NCBI RefSeq assembly: GCF_017355935.1
Contig: NZ_JAFIQT010000005.1
Location: 62,001-126,000, forward strand
DNA from: Telluribacter humicola
GTDB taxonomy: Bacteria; Bacteroidota; Bacteroidia; Cytophagales; Spirosomataceae
Length of the DNA: 64,000 bases
Direction of reading: 5' to 3'
Below are positions 53,778 to 63,191 of this stretch, in pieces. The first letter of the stretch is position 1. The number at the start of each line of letters is the position of its first letter. The position numbers were made by a program, and so were the translations under genes. The notes under the pieces are model-generated. The model was not told where the DNA came from, ran no database searches, and saw nothing but the letters and a program-made list of their open reading frames with translations.

Positions 53778-54782
53778 TCAAAATGTTGGTACTCCGTTGA
53801 CGGTGGTGTACTTGAAGCTTAACTTCTGATTGGGATACACGTATTTGAAAGCACTCTGGCACATCAGGGCCGCCTCGTGGAATCCACAAAGAATCAGCTT
53901 CAGCTTACCCGGGTAGGTGTTGATATCACCAATGGCATAGATGCGCTCCACGTTGGTACTGTAGTCAAAGGTATTGACATTGATGGCAGATTTATCAACC
54001 GCCAGATTCCAATCGGCGATGGGCCCTAACTTGGGACTCAACCCGAACAGGGGGATCAGATGATCCGCTTCCATGGTATAGCTATTTTTATCTTTACCAA
54101 CCAGGGTTACCTCCTTTAGGTGACCATTGCCATTGATGGAGCTGATGTTGGAGTTCAGGATCAGGTTGATCTTGCCTTCCTGCGCCAGTTCAAATACCTT
54201 CTCAGCCGAATCGGGGGCTCCCCGAAAGGTTTCTCCCCGGTGTACCAGGGTTACCTCCTGGGCTACATTGGCCAGGAATATGGTCCAGTCCAGAGCGGAG
54301 TCACCACCACCGGCCAGTACGACCCGACGGTCACGAAGTAGCTCGGGATTCTTCACCATATAGCTAACACCCTTACCCTCAAATCTTTCCAGACCAGAGA
54401 TCTCAGGTTTACGGGGTTCAAAGGAGCCCAGTCCTGCGGCGATTACTACTACCTGGCAGTGTACCCGGGTACCTTCATTCGTCTCTACTATATACGATCC
54501 ATCTTCCTGCTTATCTAGTACTTCGACCCGCTCACCCAGGCTGAACGTTGGCTTGAAGGAGGCAATCTGATCCATCAGATTGTCAACCAGTTCCTGCGCC
54601 TTTACTTCGGGATAGCCCGGTATATCGTAGATGGGTTTTTGGGGATAAATTTCGGAAAGCTGTCCACCTACCTGTGGTAGGGCATCAATCAGGTGGCAGC
54701 GCATTTTTAGTAATCCTGCTTCAAATACGGCAAATAGTCCAACGGGACCGGCACCAATGATGCATATATCAGTTGTAATCAT
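53778..54782 (-). CDS. Ferredoxin-NADP+ reductase, thioredoxin-reductase-like type
   Basis: 334 residues. FAD site DICIIGAGPVGLFAVFEAGLL (residues 4-24), then LIDALPQVGGQLSEIYPQKPIYDIPGYPEV, and the NADP site RRVVLAGGGDSALDWTIFLA. The C-terminal GDINTYPGKLKLILCGFHEAALM completes FAD binding. The CxxC of thioredoxin reductase is missing, which identifies the homodimeric FNR type of Chlorobaculum and Bacillus YumC. It exchanges electrons between NADPH and the ferredoxin encoded just downstream. A LysR-type regulator gene lies 134 bases upstream in the same direction. Confidence 0.93.
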   Translation of the reverse strand: MITTDICIIGAGPVGLFAVFEAGLLKMRCHLIDALPQVGGQLSEIYPQKPIYDIPGYPEVKAQELVDNLMDQIASFKPTFSLGERVEVLDKQEDGSYIVETNEGTRVHCQVVVIAAGLGSFEPRKPEISGLERFEGKGVSYMVKNPELLRDRRVVLAGGGDSALDWTIFLANVAQEVTLVHRGETFRGAPDSAEKVFELAQEGKINLILNSNISSINGNGHLKEVTLVGKDKNSYTMEADHLIPLFGLSPKLGPIADWNLAVDKSAINVNTFDYSTNVERIYAIGDINTYPGKLKLILCGFHEAALMCQSAFKYVYPNQKLSFKYTTVNGVPTF

Positions 54783-54916
54783 GATTTGTGTTTTAGATAA
54801 GTATAATCCTCTGTGGAATTATATATGTAACTACATTAAAAACAGCTGTAGCTGATTGATGGTTCAAAGGTAGAGTACTTACGGAGGGAAGGCTAATTAC
54901 TATTTGTTATGAGTCA

Positions 54917-55813
54917 TTAGCCGTGGTTATAGTGTCTCCGGGCAAAGCGCAGGAAGGTATCAGAGAGGGGTTCGGCATCACCCTGACGAAGTATGGTGTA
55001 GAAGGGCCTTGAGATTTCAAGTCCCTGAATGTCAATAACCCTGAATGACCCAGCTTTTAATTCGCCTTCAATCGCATAGATGGATATAAAGGCCAGGCAA
55101 TTAGAGTGGAAGAGGTAGGACTTGATACTTTCAGTACTTCCCAGGTACATCTCTATGGGCAGATCCGTCATTTTTACGCCTACCTGCCGCAGGGCGTGTT
55201 CGATGACTTCAAGGGTACCTGAGCCCCGTTCCCGCAGCAGAAAATGGTAGGCTTTCAGCTCCTCTACCGACACCTCATCCCGTTGGGAAAGGGGGTGCTC
55301 CGCCCGGGCTACCAGGACTATTTCATCGGGTACAAAGGGCGTATAGCGTAGTTCGTGCAGGTGGGTTCGTCCCTCCACGATACCCAGGTCAATGTCCCGG
55401 TTGAGCAGGGCCTGTTCGATCTGTTCGGTATTGCCACTGACGAGGGAGATAGAAATGTCAGCGTGTTTTTCGTGAAAACGAGCCAGTACCGGCGGCAATA
55501 CGTACTGGGCCACGGTGGAGCTGGCACCCAGGCGTAGTGTTCCCGAGTGCTGGCCTTTCAGGCTGTTCAGATCGAACTCTAACTGTCGGTAGTTGGCATG
55601 TATGATTTCGGCATGCTGTAGGGCTATTTTACCGGCGGGCGTCAGCTTGATCTGCTTACCGGCCCGCTCAAAGAGTGCCACTCCAAACTGCTGCTCCAGT
55701 TCATGGATATGCCTGGTAACGGCCGGTTGCGTAATATGCAGTTCAGCGGCAGCTTTGGTAAAGCTCAGCTTTTTGGCAACCGTATAAAAAACGTACAGGC
55801 GGAAATCCAGCAT
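54917..55813 (-). CDS. LysR family transcriptional regulator
   Basis: 298 residues. The winged helix-turn-helix occupies residues 1-60 (YTVAKKLSFTKAAAELHITQPAVTRHIHELEQQFGVALFERAGKQIKLTPAG), and the rest is a LysR substrate-binding domain (LRLGASSTVAQYVLPPVLARFHEKHADISISLVSGNTEQIEQALLNRDIDLGIVEG). It resembles the CbbR/CysL group. It is placed between the ferredoxin/FNR pair and the glycosyltransferase operon, all on the minus strand, so its target is not clear from position; LysR proteins usually control a divergent gene, but none is divergent here. Confidence 0.92.
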   Translation of the reverse strand: MLDFRLYVFYTVAKKLSFTKAAAELHITQPAVTRHIHELEQQFGVALFERAGKQIKLTPAGKIALQHAEIIHANYRQLEFDLNSLKGQHSGTLRLGASSTVAQYVLPPVLARFHEKHADISISLVSGNTEQIEQALLNRDIDLGIVEGRTHLHELRYTPFVPDEIVLVARAEHPLSQRDEVSVEELKAYHFLLRERGSGTLEVIEHALRQVGVKMTDLPIEMYLGSTESIKSYLFHSNCLAFISIYAIEGELKAGSFRVIDIQGLEISRPFYTILRQGDAEPLSDTFLRFARRHYNHG

Positions 55814-55869
55814 GCGGGGAAGTTCAACGATGAAAAGGCAAAGTAAGCAGATTGCTTATGAATTACTGC

Positions 55870-56673
55870 TTACTTTACCGTTTTGGTTTTGACTTCTTCT
55901 AACCAGTTTTGCTGAATCGCCGAAAGGTACTCACTCTTGTTCCAGGTATCTACTGAGCTGTTGTAGTTAGGATCTTTGATACAGATCAGGGTTTCGTCGT
56001 GTGGTTTGGCAGATACTTCAAAACCAGTAGATCGTAACATAGCCCGCATAGCACTTTCGTTAGCCAGCCACCAGTTAGTAGGGTCTCCGGCAAAGCTATG
56101 TTCTATAAAGGCCATCTTGGGCCACTCCGGCTTAAGCAGATTCTCACGATCATGAATGTGGCTGTCGTACACCTCTTCTGTAGGTAGTTCACCGGGCATG
56201 GTAAGGGTCTGGAACACTATCATGTGCCTGCACTTGCGACCCAAAATGTCCAAAGCCAGTAACGGGTACCGCAAGTGGTAAAAAACGCCCATAAACCAAA
56301 TCAGGTCAAACTCTTCTTTTAACCGAGCCAGATCATATACCTGCATCTGCTTGTACCGGATCTGATCCTGCAAGCCGAAACATTCGGCCACCCACTCTGC
56401 CTGTTGCAGGTAGTGTGCATCTACATCGATACCTAGTACTTCCGCGCCCCGCTTAGCCAGCTCTATACTATAGAACCCTGCATTACACCCAACATCCAGC
56501 ACTTTCTTTCCTTTCAGATCTTCGTGAATGGAGGGAGCTAATTCCTTCCACTTGAAGGAAGGAAAATCACCCAGAAAATGGTCCGGAGCTGTCTGTGTAC
56601 CATCGGGTAAATGTATATTGTGGAACCAGGGACCTAGTTGCTTTATCTTCTCCTGATAATTCATTTTATCCAT
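55870..56673 (-). CDS. SAM-dependent methyltransferase, CmoB-like, of the glycosyltransferase cluster (TIGR04290-like)
   Basis: 267 residues. SAM-binding motif I is KVLDVGCNAGFYSIELAKRGAEVLGIDVD, followed by YKQMQVYDLARLKEEFDLIWFMGVFYHLRYPLLALDIL, a pattern shared with CmoB-like enzymes. N-terminal PWFHNIHLPDGTQTAPDHFLGDFPSFKW and C-terminal WWLANESAMRAMLRSTGFEV are typical of a methyltransferase family which, from memory, is TIGR04290. It is the last gene of a tight minus-strand operon and overlaps the preceding glycosyltransferase by 8 bases. It probably methylates a sugar or carboxylate on the product. Confidence 0.87.
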   Translation of the reverse strand: MDKMNYQEKIKQLGPWFHNIHLPDGTQTAPDHFLGDFPSFKWKELAPSIHEDLKGKKVLDVGCNAGFYSIELAKRGAEVLGIDVDAHYLQQAEWVAECFGLQDQIRYKQMQVYDLARLKEEFDLIWFMGVFYHLRYPLLALDILGRKCRHMIVFQTLTMPGELPTEEVYDSHIHDRENLLKPEWPKMAFIEHSFAGDPTNWWLANESAMRAMLRSTGFEVSAKPHDETLICIKDPNYNSSVDTWNKSEYLSAIQQNWLEEVKTKTVK

Positions 56674-57763
56674 TTATCGTTGTAATCTCTTTCTTCGCTT
56701 TCAGCTCCTCCGCATAGCCTATTAGTTGCTTCGCCCGCTGCACCGAAGTATGCTCTTTCAGTACGCGCTGTCGGGACTTTTCGCCGATCTCTTTGCGGGT
56801 ATGTTCATCCATCTCTTTCAGGTACCTGAGCGTATCGGCTGCTTCATAGGATACCAGTATCTCCTCATCAAAGCTGAAAACAGTATCCAGCCCATCCCAG
56901 TAGTCTGATATGATAGGTACACCACAGGCAGCAGCTTCGAATAACCTTACGCTGGGCGAGTAGCCTGCCTGGATCATATCCGCCCGGGTAATATTCATGG
57001 TAAAGCGTTGGGTATTGTAAAACTGACGGTGCTTCGAAGGGGGCAGATGGTGCGTGTGCGCGACATTAGCAGGCCATTGTATAGTTTCCGGGTACTGTGG
57101 GCCTACCACGGCAAAACGACCCTCCGGCCAAGCTTGGGCGGCATCAATCATCAGCTTCTCCAGGGATGGCTGACGGTCGGGGCTGTATGTACCCAGGTAC
57201 CCCAGGTCATACAGTACTGGTGTGTCTTCGGGGTAGTACAAATCTGTGTCGAAGGAACAGTAAAGAGGTTTCGCGGATGGCGAGCTAAATACTTCTTCCA
57301 ATCTATCCAGGGTTGGCCCCCCTGTAAATGATAGATACAGGTCGTAGCCCGGTATAAGATACGGATGCAGGTACTCATAATCCTCCCTTTTCAGCTTGGC
57401 GAGGGTGACGGGGGTATCAATGTCATAGAAAGCTTTGATTCCCTGCGCCGATTGCTGTACCCATTTCCCTACTTCCACCCCTTCGGGTACGTAGGAACCA
57501 ACTATGACCATATCGGCCTCAGCTACTACGGATTCGTAGTTCCGCTTCAACTCCTCCAGGGTTGAGTACAGGTCCAGTTTACAATAGGGGGGAGCGGGCA
57601 TATCGCTGTTGCTGGCGTACCAGGGGACATCCCGTTCCAGGAAATGTACCCGATGCCCCTGCTGCTGAAGTTGCTTGATCAACGCCCTGAAAGTAGTGGC
57701 GTGGCCATTGCCCCAGGAAGAGGTAATGGAAAGACCCAGGATGGTGATGTTCCAGGATTTCAT
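56666..57763 (-). CDS. CgeB-like glycosyltransferase, tandem copy 1
   Basis: 365 residues, GT-B fold. The N-terminus ITILGLSITSSWGNGHATTFRALIKQLQQQGHRVHFLERDVPWY and the C-terminal nucleotide-sugar region SPSVRLFEAAACGVPIISDYWDGLDTVFSFDEEILV match the CgeB group. The N-terminus aligns with the next two genes (xxSxxxxWxxGxAxxxR), so the three are tandem paralogues of 365, 368 and 370 residues. It overlaps its upstream neighbour by four bases and its downstream neighbour by eight. Donor and acceptor are unknown. Confidence 0.87.
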   Translation of the reverse strand: MKSWNITILGLSITSSWGNGHATTFRALIKQLQQQGHRVHFLERDVPWYASNSDMPAPPYCKLDLYSTLEELKRNYESVVAEADMVIVGSYVPEGVEVGKWVQQSAQGIKAFYDIDTPVTLAKLKREDYEYLHPYLIPGYDLYLSFTGGPTLDRLEEVFSSPSAKPLYCSFDTDLYYPEDTPVLYDLGYLGTYSPDRQPSLEKLMIDAAQAWPEGRFAVVGPQYPETIQWPANVAHTHHLPPSKHRQFYNTQRFTMNITRADMIQAGYSPSVRLFEAAACGVPIISDYWDGLDTVFSFDEEILVSYEAADTLRYLKEMDEHTRKEIGEKSRQRVLKEHTSVQRAKQLIGYAEELKAKKEITTING

Positions 57764-58866
57764 GACAGCACCTCCTTTCGGTTGGTCTTGAGGTTTTTCA
57801 TGAAAAGAGCCTCCGCCAGTTGTGCCCGCTGGGCGTAGGTATGATCCTTGAGTACCCGCTCGTAGGCCGCCTTGCCAATCTGAGCGGCCCGCTCGGGTGT
57901 GAGCGTAGCCATGATCTGAGCTACCTCGGCTCCTGTTTCAGCTATAAGGATCTCGGTATTGGGTTCAAAGAACATCTCGATTCCCTTCCAGTGATCCGTG
58001 ATGATACAGGCACCGGCTCCGGCGGCTTCGAATACCCGGGTAGCCGGTGAAAAACCATACTTCGCCATACTGTCGCGGCTGATGTTCAGGACAGCCATGG
58101 AGGTACAGTTCAGGGCATTATGATCTTTGGTGTACACATGCCCCAGGTACTTGATGTTTGCCGGCATGGGCTTGTCGTGCCATCCATTACCACCCAACAT
58201 AAAGCTCTTCTGAGGGAGAGAGGCAGCCGCTTTAATGAAAAACTCCTCCACCCGCTGCTCCCGGTCAGGCAGGCGATTACCCAGGAATGCCAGATGACAG
58301 TCAAAAGCCGGATCCCGCTCGACGGGATGATGAGTCTCTGGGTCAAGGGCATTATAAACGGGTATACAGGCTTTGGCTCCCATGGCAGTATACGCCTCTA
58401 CTACCGGATCGCCACCACCGTAGGTGAGTACAAGATCGTATTTTTTGACGTGTTCCCGGAAAGCATCATTAGGGTCATTTTGCATGCGATCCAGCGTAGC
58501 CGGGGCATCCACGTCCCAGAAGATAATAAGCTGATCTTCCCCGGCCAGCTGCGGAATACGCTCTTCCAGGTACTCATCGAATACACCAATGCCACTGGTC
58601 TTGATGAGGATATCAAATTCGGGTGTACGGGTCAGTACCGCTTCCAGAGCTTCCGTGGTGGCATCATAAACTACCGAGGTGGCCCAGTCTACATCGGGCA
58701 GGTCACGGTGTTGCTGCCGTTCGTAAGCATCTGGCTCAAAGAAAGTTACCTGGTGTCCTAGTTTATGAAGTTCCTTGATGATGCCACGGTAGTAGGTGGC
58801 AGCTCCATTCCAGTAAGCTGATACGAGGCTCGATCCAAAGAAGGCTATTTTTAGTGGCTGTTTCAT
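57760..58866 (-). CDS. CgeB-like glycosyltransferase, tandem copy 2
   Basis: 368 residues. N-terminal IAFFGSSLVSAYWNGAATYYRGIIKELHKLGHQVTFFEPDAYERQQHRDLPDVDWA and C-terminal SPATRVFEAAGAGACIITDHWKGIEMFFEPNTEILIAETGAEVAQI place it in the same family as its two neighbours. A middle segment IPVYNALDPETHHPVERDPAFDCHLAFLGNRLPDREQRVEEFF is the usual inter-domain part. It is coupled to the downstream copy by ATGA overlap and starts six bases after the upstream copy. It presumably adds one residue of the glycan. Confidence 0.87.
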   Translation of the reverse strand: MKQPLKIAFFGSSLVSAYWNGAATYYRGIIKELHKLGHQVTFFEPDAYERQQHRDLPDVDWATSVVYDATTEALEAVLTRTPEFDILIKTSGIGVFDEYLEERIPQLAGEDQLIIFWDVDAPATLDRMQNDPNDAFREHVKKYDLVLTYGGGDPVVEAYTAMGAKACIPVYNALDPETHHPVERDPAFDCHLAFLGNRLPDREQRVEEFFIKAAASLPQKSFMLGGNGWHDKPMPANIKYLGHVYTKDHNALNCTSMAVLNISRDSMAKYGFSPATRVFEAAGAGACIITDHWKGIEMFFEPNTEILIAETGAEVAQIMATLTPERAAQIGKAAYERVLKDHTYAQRAQLAEALFMKNLKTNRKEVLS

Positions 58867-58872
58867 GAGGAG

Positions 58873-59985
58873 TCAGATTTTGATTGCAGATGGTTCCTGT
58901 TGTTTCAGTTGCTCATACACTTCCATTAGTTCATCGACCCGATGGACGCAGCTGTGCCGGTTTTGGATAGTTTTAAGGCCGTTTTCCGCCAGTGATGTAG
59001 CCAATGAAGAGTCATTCAATACCTGCTTCATTTTTTCTTTCATCTCCCTTCCATTCGCAACCGTCAGGTAATCCTGACCCGCGTTGAAAAGATGCTCGGC
59101 ATCCTGCCAGGGCGCACTGATAAGCGGAATCCCGCAGGACATAGCTTCGAAGGGGCGAATGGTAGGTATACCGGGGAGTGACCGGGTGTAGGGGCGCCGG
59201 GGAACGTGAATAGTAAAGCGGTAATTTGCAAATACCGAAGGTACCTGGAAGGAGGGTAAGTACCCTCCGTATTCGATACCGGCATCCGCCAATAGTTTGA
59301 GCGCCTCATCGGGGTACCTTACTCCGTACATTTTAGCCTTCAGTCCCAGCTCTTTCACCGGCTCGATCAGGAACTCAATCAGCTCCTCGGTGCGCTCGTC
59401 GTCGCCCCAGTTGCCGATCCATACCAGATCTCCTTCTTTTTCGACACCTTCCATTGGGTGGAACAGTCGCGTGTCGGCGGCTTCGTGCCAGGTCCAGGCC
59501 TGCTTTACCCACCCTTTTTTCTGATATATATTCTTTATGACTTCACCGTACGCCAATACTCCATCGTAGTTGCTGAGGTCGTAGTTAGACATACTCTGCT
59601 CTTCGGTGACCGATCGGTGATGGGTATCGTGGAAGAGCAGTTTGTAATCGTACTCCTTCTTCAGGTTACCAACCAGCTTTACCAAATCGTGATCATTCCA
59701 CTCGTGTACCAGTACCAGATCCGCATCCTGAAGGTACTTTCCGAGCTCCGGGTTAGACGGATCATACATCTCGGACGAAAGGGTAGGGTAGTTTTCTTTG
59801 AATTCAGTATATACCTTTTCTCCACTTTCGCTCAACAAATTTGAAAGACTCCATCCACCTTTGGGTTCCAGTATGGTGACCTGGTAGCCACGATCTATGA
59901 GCTCAGCCGACACCCCCCTTAGAAAATGGGCGTTGCCGTGGTTCCAGTCAGATAATAAAGAGTGGTAGAATAATACGATTTTCAT
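58873..59985 (-). CDS. CgeB-like glycosyltransferase, tandem copy 3
   Basis: 370 residues. IVLFYHSLLSDWNHGNAHFLRGVSAELIDRGYQVTILEPKGGW opens the acceptor domain; the donor domain has GDLVWIGNWGDDERTEELIEFL and LPGIPTIRPFEAMSCGIPLISAPWQDAEHLFNAGQDYL. Compared with the other two copies it is the most divergent at the C-terminal motif (IRPFEAMSCG). It is separated from the GT4 gene by 39 bases and from copy 2 by six, within the same operon. Confidence 0.87.
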   Translation of the reverse strand: MKIVLFYHSLLSDWNHGNAHFLRGVSAELIDRGYQVTILEPKGGWSLSNLLSESGEKVYTEFKENYPTLSSEMYDPSNPELGKYLQDADLVLVHEWNDHDLVKLVGNLKKEYDYKLLFHDTHHRSVTEEQSMSNYDLSNYDGVLAYGEVIKNIYQKKGWVKQAWTWHEAADTRLFHPMEGVEKEGDLVWIGNWGDDERTEELIEFLIEPVKELGLKAKMYGVRYPDEALKLLADAGIEYGGYLPSFQVPSVFANYRFTIHVPRRPYTRSLPGIPTIRPFEAMSCGIPLISAPWQDAEHLFNAGQDYLTVANGREMKEKMKQVLNDSSLATSLAENGLKTIQNRHSCVHRVDELMEVYEQLKQQEPSAIKI

Positions 59986-60024
59986 GTATGGCTGGGTTAG
60001 TAACAGTCTTTTTTGATAAGCTAA

Positions 60025-61179
60025 TTAAGTATTAGGTAGCGTCACGGATTTTGCCGCACTCTTTGGCGCAGTAAGCCTAGGAGCATTTAGCAACTCCTCG
60101 TACTTTTCCAGGTAGAGGTTAGCCATGCGCTTGGTAGTAAAGGCTTTGGCCCGAATGGCGGCCCGCTCGGCGTATTTCTTCCGGAGTTCAGGGCGTTGGA
60201 TAAGCGTTTCAAGGGTGTATTTGAGCGCTTCCAGATTACCGGGCTCTACAAAGAAAGCCGCTCCGATCCAGTTTTCCCGGAGGCTGGGTATATCTCCCAG
60301 TACCAGTGTACAACCTGCGTGGGCTGCCTCGAGAATGGACAAGCCAAAAGGTTCGTAACGCGCGGGCAGGGCATAAATAGAGGCCTTGGCCAGCCAACCA
60401 TTTACTTCATCCTGATCCAGTTTGCCGGTGTAGGTGACATTAGTGAAGGTCGAGTTCTCGGATGAGCCAGGTACTGCATCATCGCCGGCGATGACTACCG
60501 GCCAGGAAAGATCACCCGCCACGCGGTTCAGAGATTCTATATTCTTGGCGCTATCCCACAAGCGTCCCATACTGAAAATGACATCTTGTTTTTCGTCGCG
60601 TTCGATGGTTACCGGTTCGCCCCCATTTGGAATGACGATCTTGTTGGCTAGTTCACCATAGATCCGGCTAATGGACTGCAGCATATCCCGACTGGGAGCC
60701 ACTACGAGGTCAGCGGCCTGTAAGCCTCTCTGTACCCGGGTAAAGTATTCCTGGTAGTGCTCAGGAGGTGTAGAGCCAATCACATTTTCCCACCACGAGA
60801 ACACGCAGGAATGGCACACCATCATGACCGGTGCTTTCCAGTCCAGGTGGCCGTGGCAGTAGTTATTCAGGTGGATGAGGTCCGGATTGATCAGTTTCTG
60901 GAGGTCCATCAGCCACGGACCGGCCTTATCGACTCCCTCCCAGGGGTTTTCCATCCACTCAAGGGCATAGTCGCTTGAGTGCAGGGTCAGGTTAGGGATC
61001 TGAGCCGCCTGTTTTTTCTGCTTTTCGTTGGGCAGACTACCCATGGTGGCCAGATAGACCTGAACGTTGAATTTAGCCAGTGCTTTGGCAAGATTCAGGG
61101 AATAGGTCCAAACACCGCCTACGGTATCAGCGGTCATTAATATACGGCGAGGGTACTTGAGATAGCTATTTTCTTCCAT
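60025..61179 (-). CDS. GT4 family glycosyltransferase
   Basis: 384 residues. The acceptor domain starts RRILMTADTVGGVWTYSLNLAKALAKFNVQVYLATMG. The donor domain carries VIFSMGRLWDSAKNIESLNRVAGDLSWPVVIAGDD and the GT4 signature ARYEPFGLSILEAAHAGCTLVLGDIPSLRENW. It retains the E-x7-E pattern (EPFGLSILE). The C-terminal tail (APKSAAKSVTLPNT) is disordered-looking. Its start overlaps the Gfo/Idh/MocA gene by 14 bases, so they are coupled. It belongs to the glycan operon; the sugar donor is not known. Confidence 0.9.
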   Translation of the reverse strand: MEENSYLKYPRRILMTADTVGGVWTYSLNLAKALAKFNVQVYLATMGSLPNEKQKKQAAQIPNLTLHSSDYALEWMENPWEGVDKAGPWLMDLQKLINPDLIHLNNYCHGHLDWKAPVMMVCHSCVFSWWENVIGSTPPEHYQEYFTRVQRGLQAADLVVAPSRDMLQSISRIYGELANKIVIPNGGEPVTIERDEKQDVIFSMGRLWDSAKNIESLNRVAGDLSWPVVIAGDDAVPGSSENSTFTNVTYTGKLDQDEVNGWLAKASIYALPARYEPFGLSILEAAHAGCTLVLGDIPSLRENWIGAAFFVEPGNLEALKYTLETLIQRPELRKKYAERAAIRAKAFTTKRMANLYLEKYEELLNAPRLTAPKSAAKSVTLPNT

Positions 61180-62158
61180 AAATCTTGTCCATTATTTCTG
61201 CTACTTGTTCTACTGATTCAATATCGGTGTCAAATCCGCTTCCTTCGGCCAACTTGCTGGTCCAGTCTACGATGGCCCGGCCCCCCCATTCGTCGGGGCC
61301 TGCAAACAGGATTTCGGTACGTGTACCGTAGAAGCGGGCTACTTCAAATTCATAAAAAGATCCGTTGATGTTCCGGAAGGAGGCTCCTCCCTGTGACCCA
61401 TACACGTTGAAGTATATTTCGGCTTCTTTTCCGGCGGGCAGGTTCCAGGAGCAGCTAAGCCGAAGGGAAGCCCCCTCCTCCGTCTGCATCAGAGCCGTTG
61501 CAAAATCTTCTACTTTGGTATCATGATTGGTAAGGGGCTCACCCTTAGAGAAAAGTACGGAAGAAAGTACCTCCACCTTCGGATTGCCCAGCGTCCAGAG
61601 GGCCAGGTCCAGCAGGTGTACACCCAGGTCAATGACGCAGCCACCACCCGATAGCTCCGGATCGTAGAACCAGGGCTTGTCGGGGCCATAAGCGTTATGG
61701 AAGCACATTTCGATGGCGTATATCTTTCCAAGTTCCCCTTTCTGTACCAGGTTGTGGAGGAGCCGGTAACAGGTGTACCGGTACGAGAAGTCAATTCCCA
61801 GCAACAGGTTAGCTTCCCGGGCAGCCTTGACCACGGCGGCGGTTTCTTTGGTGGTACGGCCCAGTGGCTTCTGACAGAAAACCGCCCGTCCTGAACCAAT
61901 AGCATCCAGAGACTGGGACGCGTGCAGGGCACTGGGAGTAGCTATGACAATGCCATCCAGCTGGTGACCCAGTAACTCTTCGTAGGAGGAACAAAAATCG
62001 GCCTCCGGAGCGCTGGCTTTGGAGGCTTCGATGTTATCAACAGAGGGATCAGCAATGCAGGTAATATTGGCAATGCCGGTTTTGGCAACGGCTTCCATGC
62101 GGTTTCTACCTATCCAGCCAACCCCTAAGAAACCAATTTCTAAATTTTTATTTTCCAA
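61166..62158 (-). CDS. Gfo/Idh/MocA family oxidoreductase
   Basis: 330 residues. The Rossmann motif is IGFLGVGWIGRNRMEAVAKTG; the catalytic Lys sits in VFCQKPLGRTTKE, a variant (QKP) of the usual EKP; and the His/Asp region is GGGCVIDLGVHLLDLALWTLG. These enzymes oxidise or reduce sugar hydroxyls with NAD(P). In this operon it could make the modified nucleotide sugar or oxidise a ring hydroxyl. It starts 12 bases after the zinc dehydrogenase stop and overlaps the GT4 start. Confidence 0.9.
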   Translation of the reverse strand: MENKNLEIGFLGVGWIGRNRMEAVAKTGIANITCIADPSVDNIEASKASAPEADFCSSYEELLGHQLDGIVIATPSALHASQSLDAIGSGRAVFCQKPLGRTTKETAAVVKAAREANLLLGIDFSYRYTCYRLLHNLVQKGELGKIYAIEMCFHNAYGPDKPWFYDPELSGGGCVIDLGVHLLDLALWTLGNPKVEVLSSVLFSKGEPLTNHDTKVEDFATALMQTEEGASLRLSCSWNLPAGKEAEIYFNVYGSQGGASFRNINGSFYEFEVARFYGTRTEILFAGPDEWGGRAIVDWTSKLAEGSGFDTDIESVEQVAEIMDKIYGRK

Positions 62159-62170
62159 TGGTCAGGCGGG

Positions 62171-63184
62171 TTATTTTGTGTTCAGGATTAGTGCTTTCAC
62201 AAAGCCTTCGGGAGCCTCCTGATGAGTCTTGAACGCTTCGTTGATTTCAGAGAGTGAAAAGGTGTGCGTGTACAAGGGAGTAGGATCAAGTATACCTGAT
62301 TCCACAGCCAGAACCGCCTTGCGGATCCCTTCAATGTACATCTCCACATCACGCTCGTGGGCATTGATCACATCCAGTCCGCGCCAGTTCCAGAGCTGTA
62401 CATTTACCTGACGCATCCCATCCTGATGAAAACCCGCAATGACTAATTTGCCACGGATACGGGTCAGTTCGCCGGCCAGGTTGAGTGGCCACTCCTTGCC
62501 GGTACACTCGATGACGCGGTCACAGAACTCACCATTGGTAAGCTCATTCACCTTGTTGATAATCTGGTAATGATCGTCCATGGCTATGGTTTCGTCCGCA
62601 CCAAACTGCCGCGCCAGGTCCAGTGATGAGCTCCGGCGGGAAAAAGCGATCACACGTGCTCCGGCTCCTTTGGCTAACTGAACTAACAAGGCACCCAAAA
62701 ATCCAACGCCAAGGATAGCGACGGTCTGGCCGGCGCGAATGTCGCTTCGGTTAAAGATGTTCATGGCGCAGCCCAGGGGCTCTCCGGGGAATGGGAGCCC
62801 GTTAAGCTTCGCAGGAAGCTTAACGGCCTGAGTGGCGGGTGCATAATCATACTCACCGAAGGCATTATAGGAGAGTACTGCTACGCGATCACCTACCTGA
62901 AAATCCTGTACGTTAGTACCTACGGCGTATACCGTACCCCATCCTTCGTGACCGGGGTTGCCGGCCTGTACAGGGTACTGAAACCATTCCCGACCTTCCC
63001 ATACTGGTAGGTTGGAAGAGCATAGGCCACAACCCTCTAACTTGATACAGATCTCATCATCAGCGGGAGGACGCAGGGGTACTTCTGATATTTCAATTGA
63101 TTGGGGAGCCGCTATAACCGCAGAGCGTCCCGTTCGTTGATCTAAGCTGGATAGAGCAGGTCTAGTTTGTACTTCGGGTATCAT
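62171..63184 (-). CDS. Zinc-type alcohol dehydrogenase (MDR superfamily)
   Basis: 337 residues. The catalytic zinc region is EGCGLCSSNLPVWEG (Cys52, Cys55) with GNPGHEGWGTV (His79, Glu80) and the GxxxG nucleotide motif VAILGVGFLGALLVQLAKGAGARVIAFSRR. The usual structural-zinc four-Cys lobe is absent, which places it with the smaller sugar- or polyol-oxidising MDR proteins. It is likely to act with the Gfo/Idh/MocA protein on the same carbohydrate, either making a keto-sugar precursor or dehydrogenating the aglycone. It starts seven bases after the epimerase-like gene ends. Confidence 0.9.
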   Translation of the reverse strand: MIPEVQTRPALSSLDQRTGRSAVIAAPQSIEISEVPLRPPADDEICIKLEGCGLCSSNLPVWEGREWFQYPVQAGNPGHEGWGTVYAVGTNVQDFQVGDRVAVLSYNAFGEYDYAPATQAVKLPAKLNGLPFPGEPLGCAMNIFNRSDIRAGQTVAILGVGFLGALLVQLAKGAGARVIAFSRRSSSLDLARQFGADETIAMDDHYQIINKVNELTNGEFCDRVIECTGKEWPLNLAGELTRIRGKLVIAGFHQDGMRQVNVQLWNWRGLDVINAHERDVEMYIEGIRKAVLAVESGILDPTPLYTHTFSLSEINEAFKTHQEAPEGFVKALILNTK

Positions 63185-63191
63185 ACAAGTT

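Noticed and set aside
58120-58761. 213-codon plus-strand frame inside the second CgeB-like gene
   Set aside because: Antisense to a gene in a tightly packed operon; no domain or start context.
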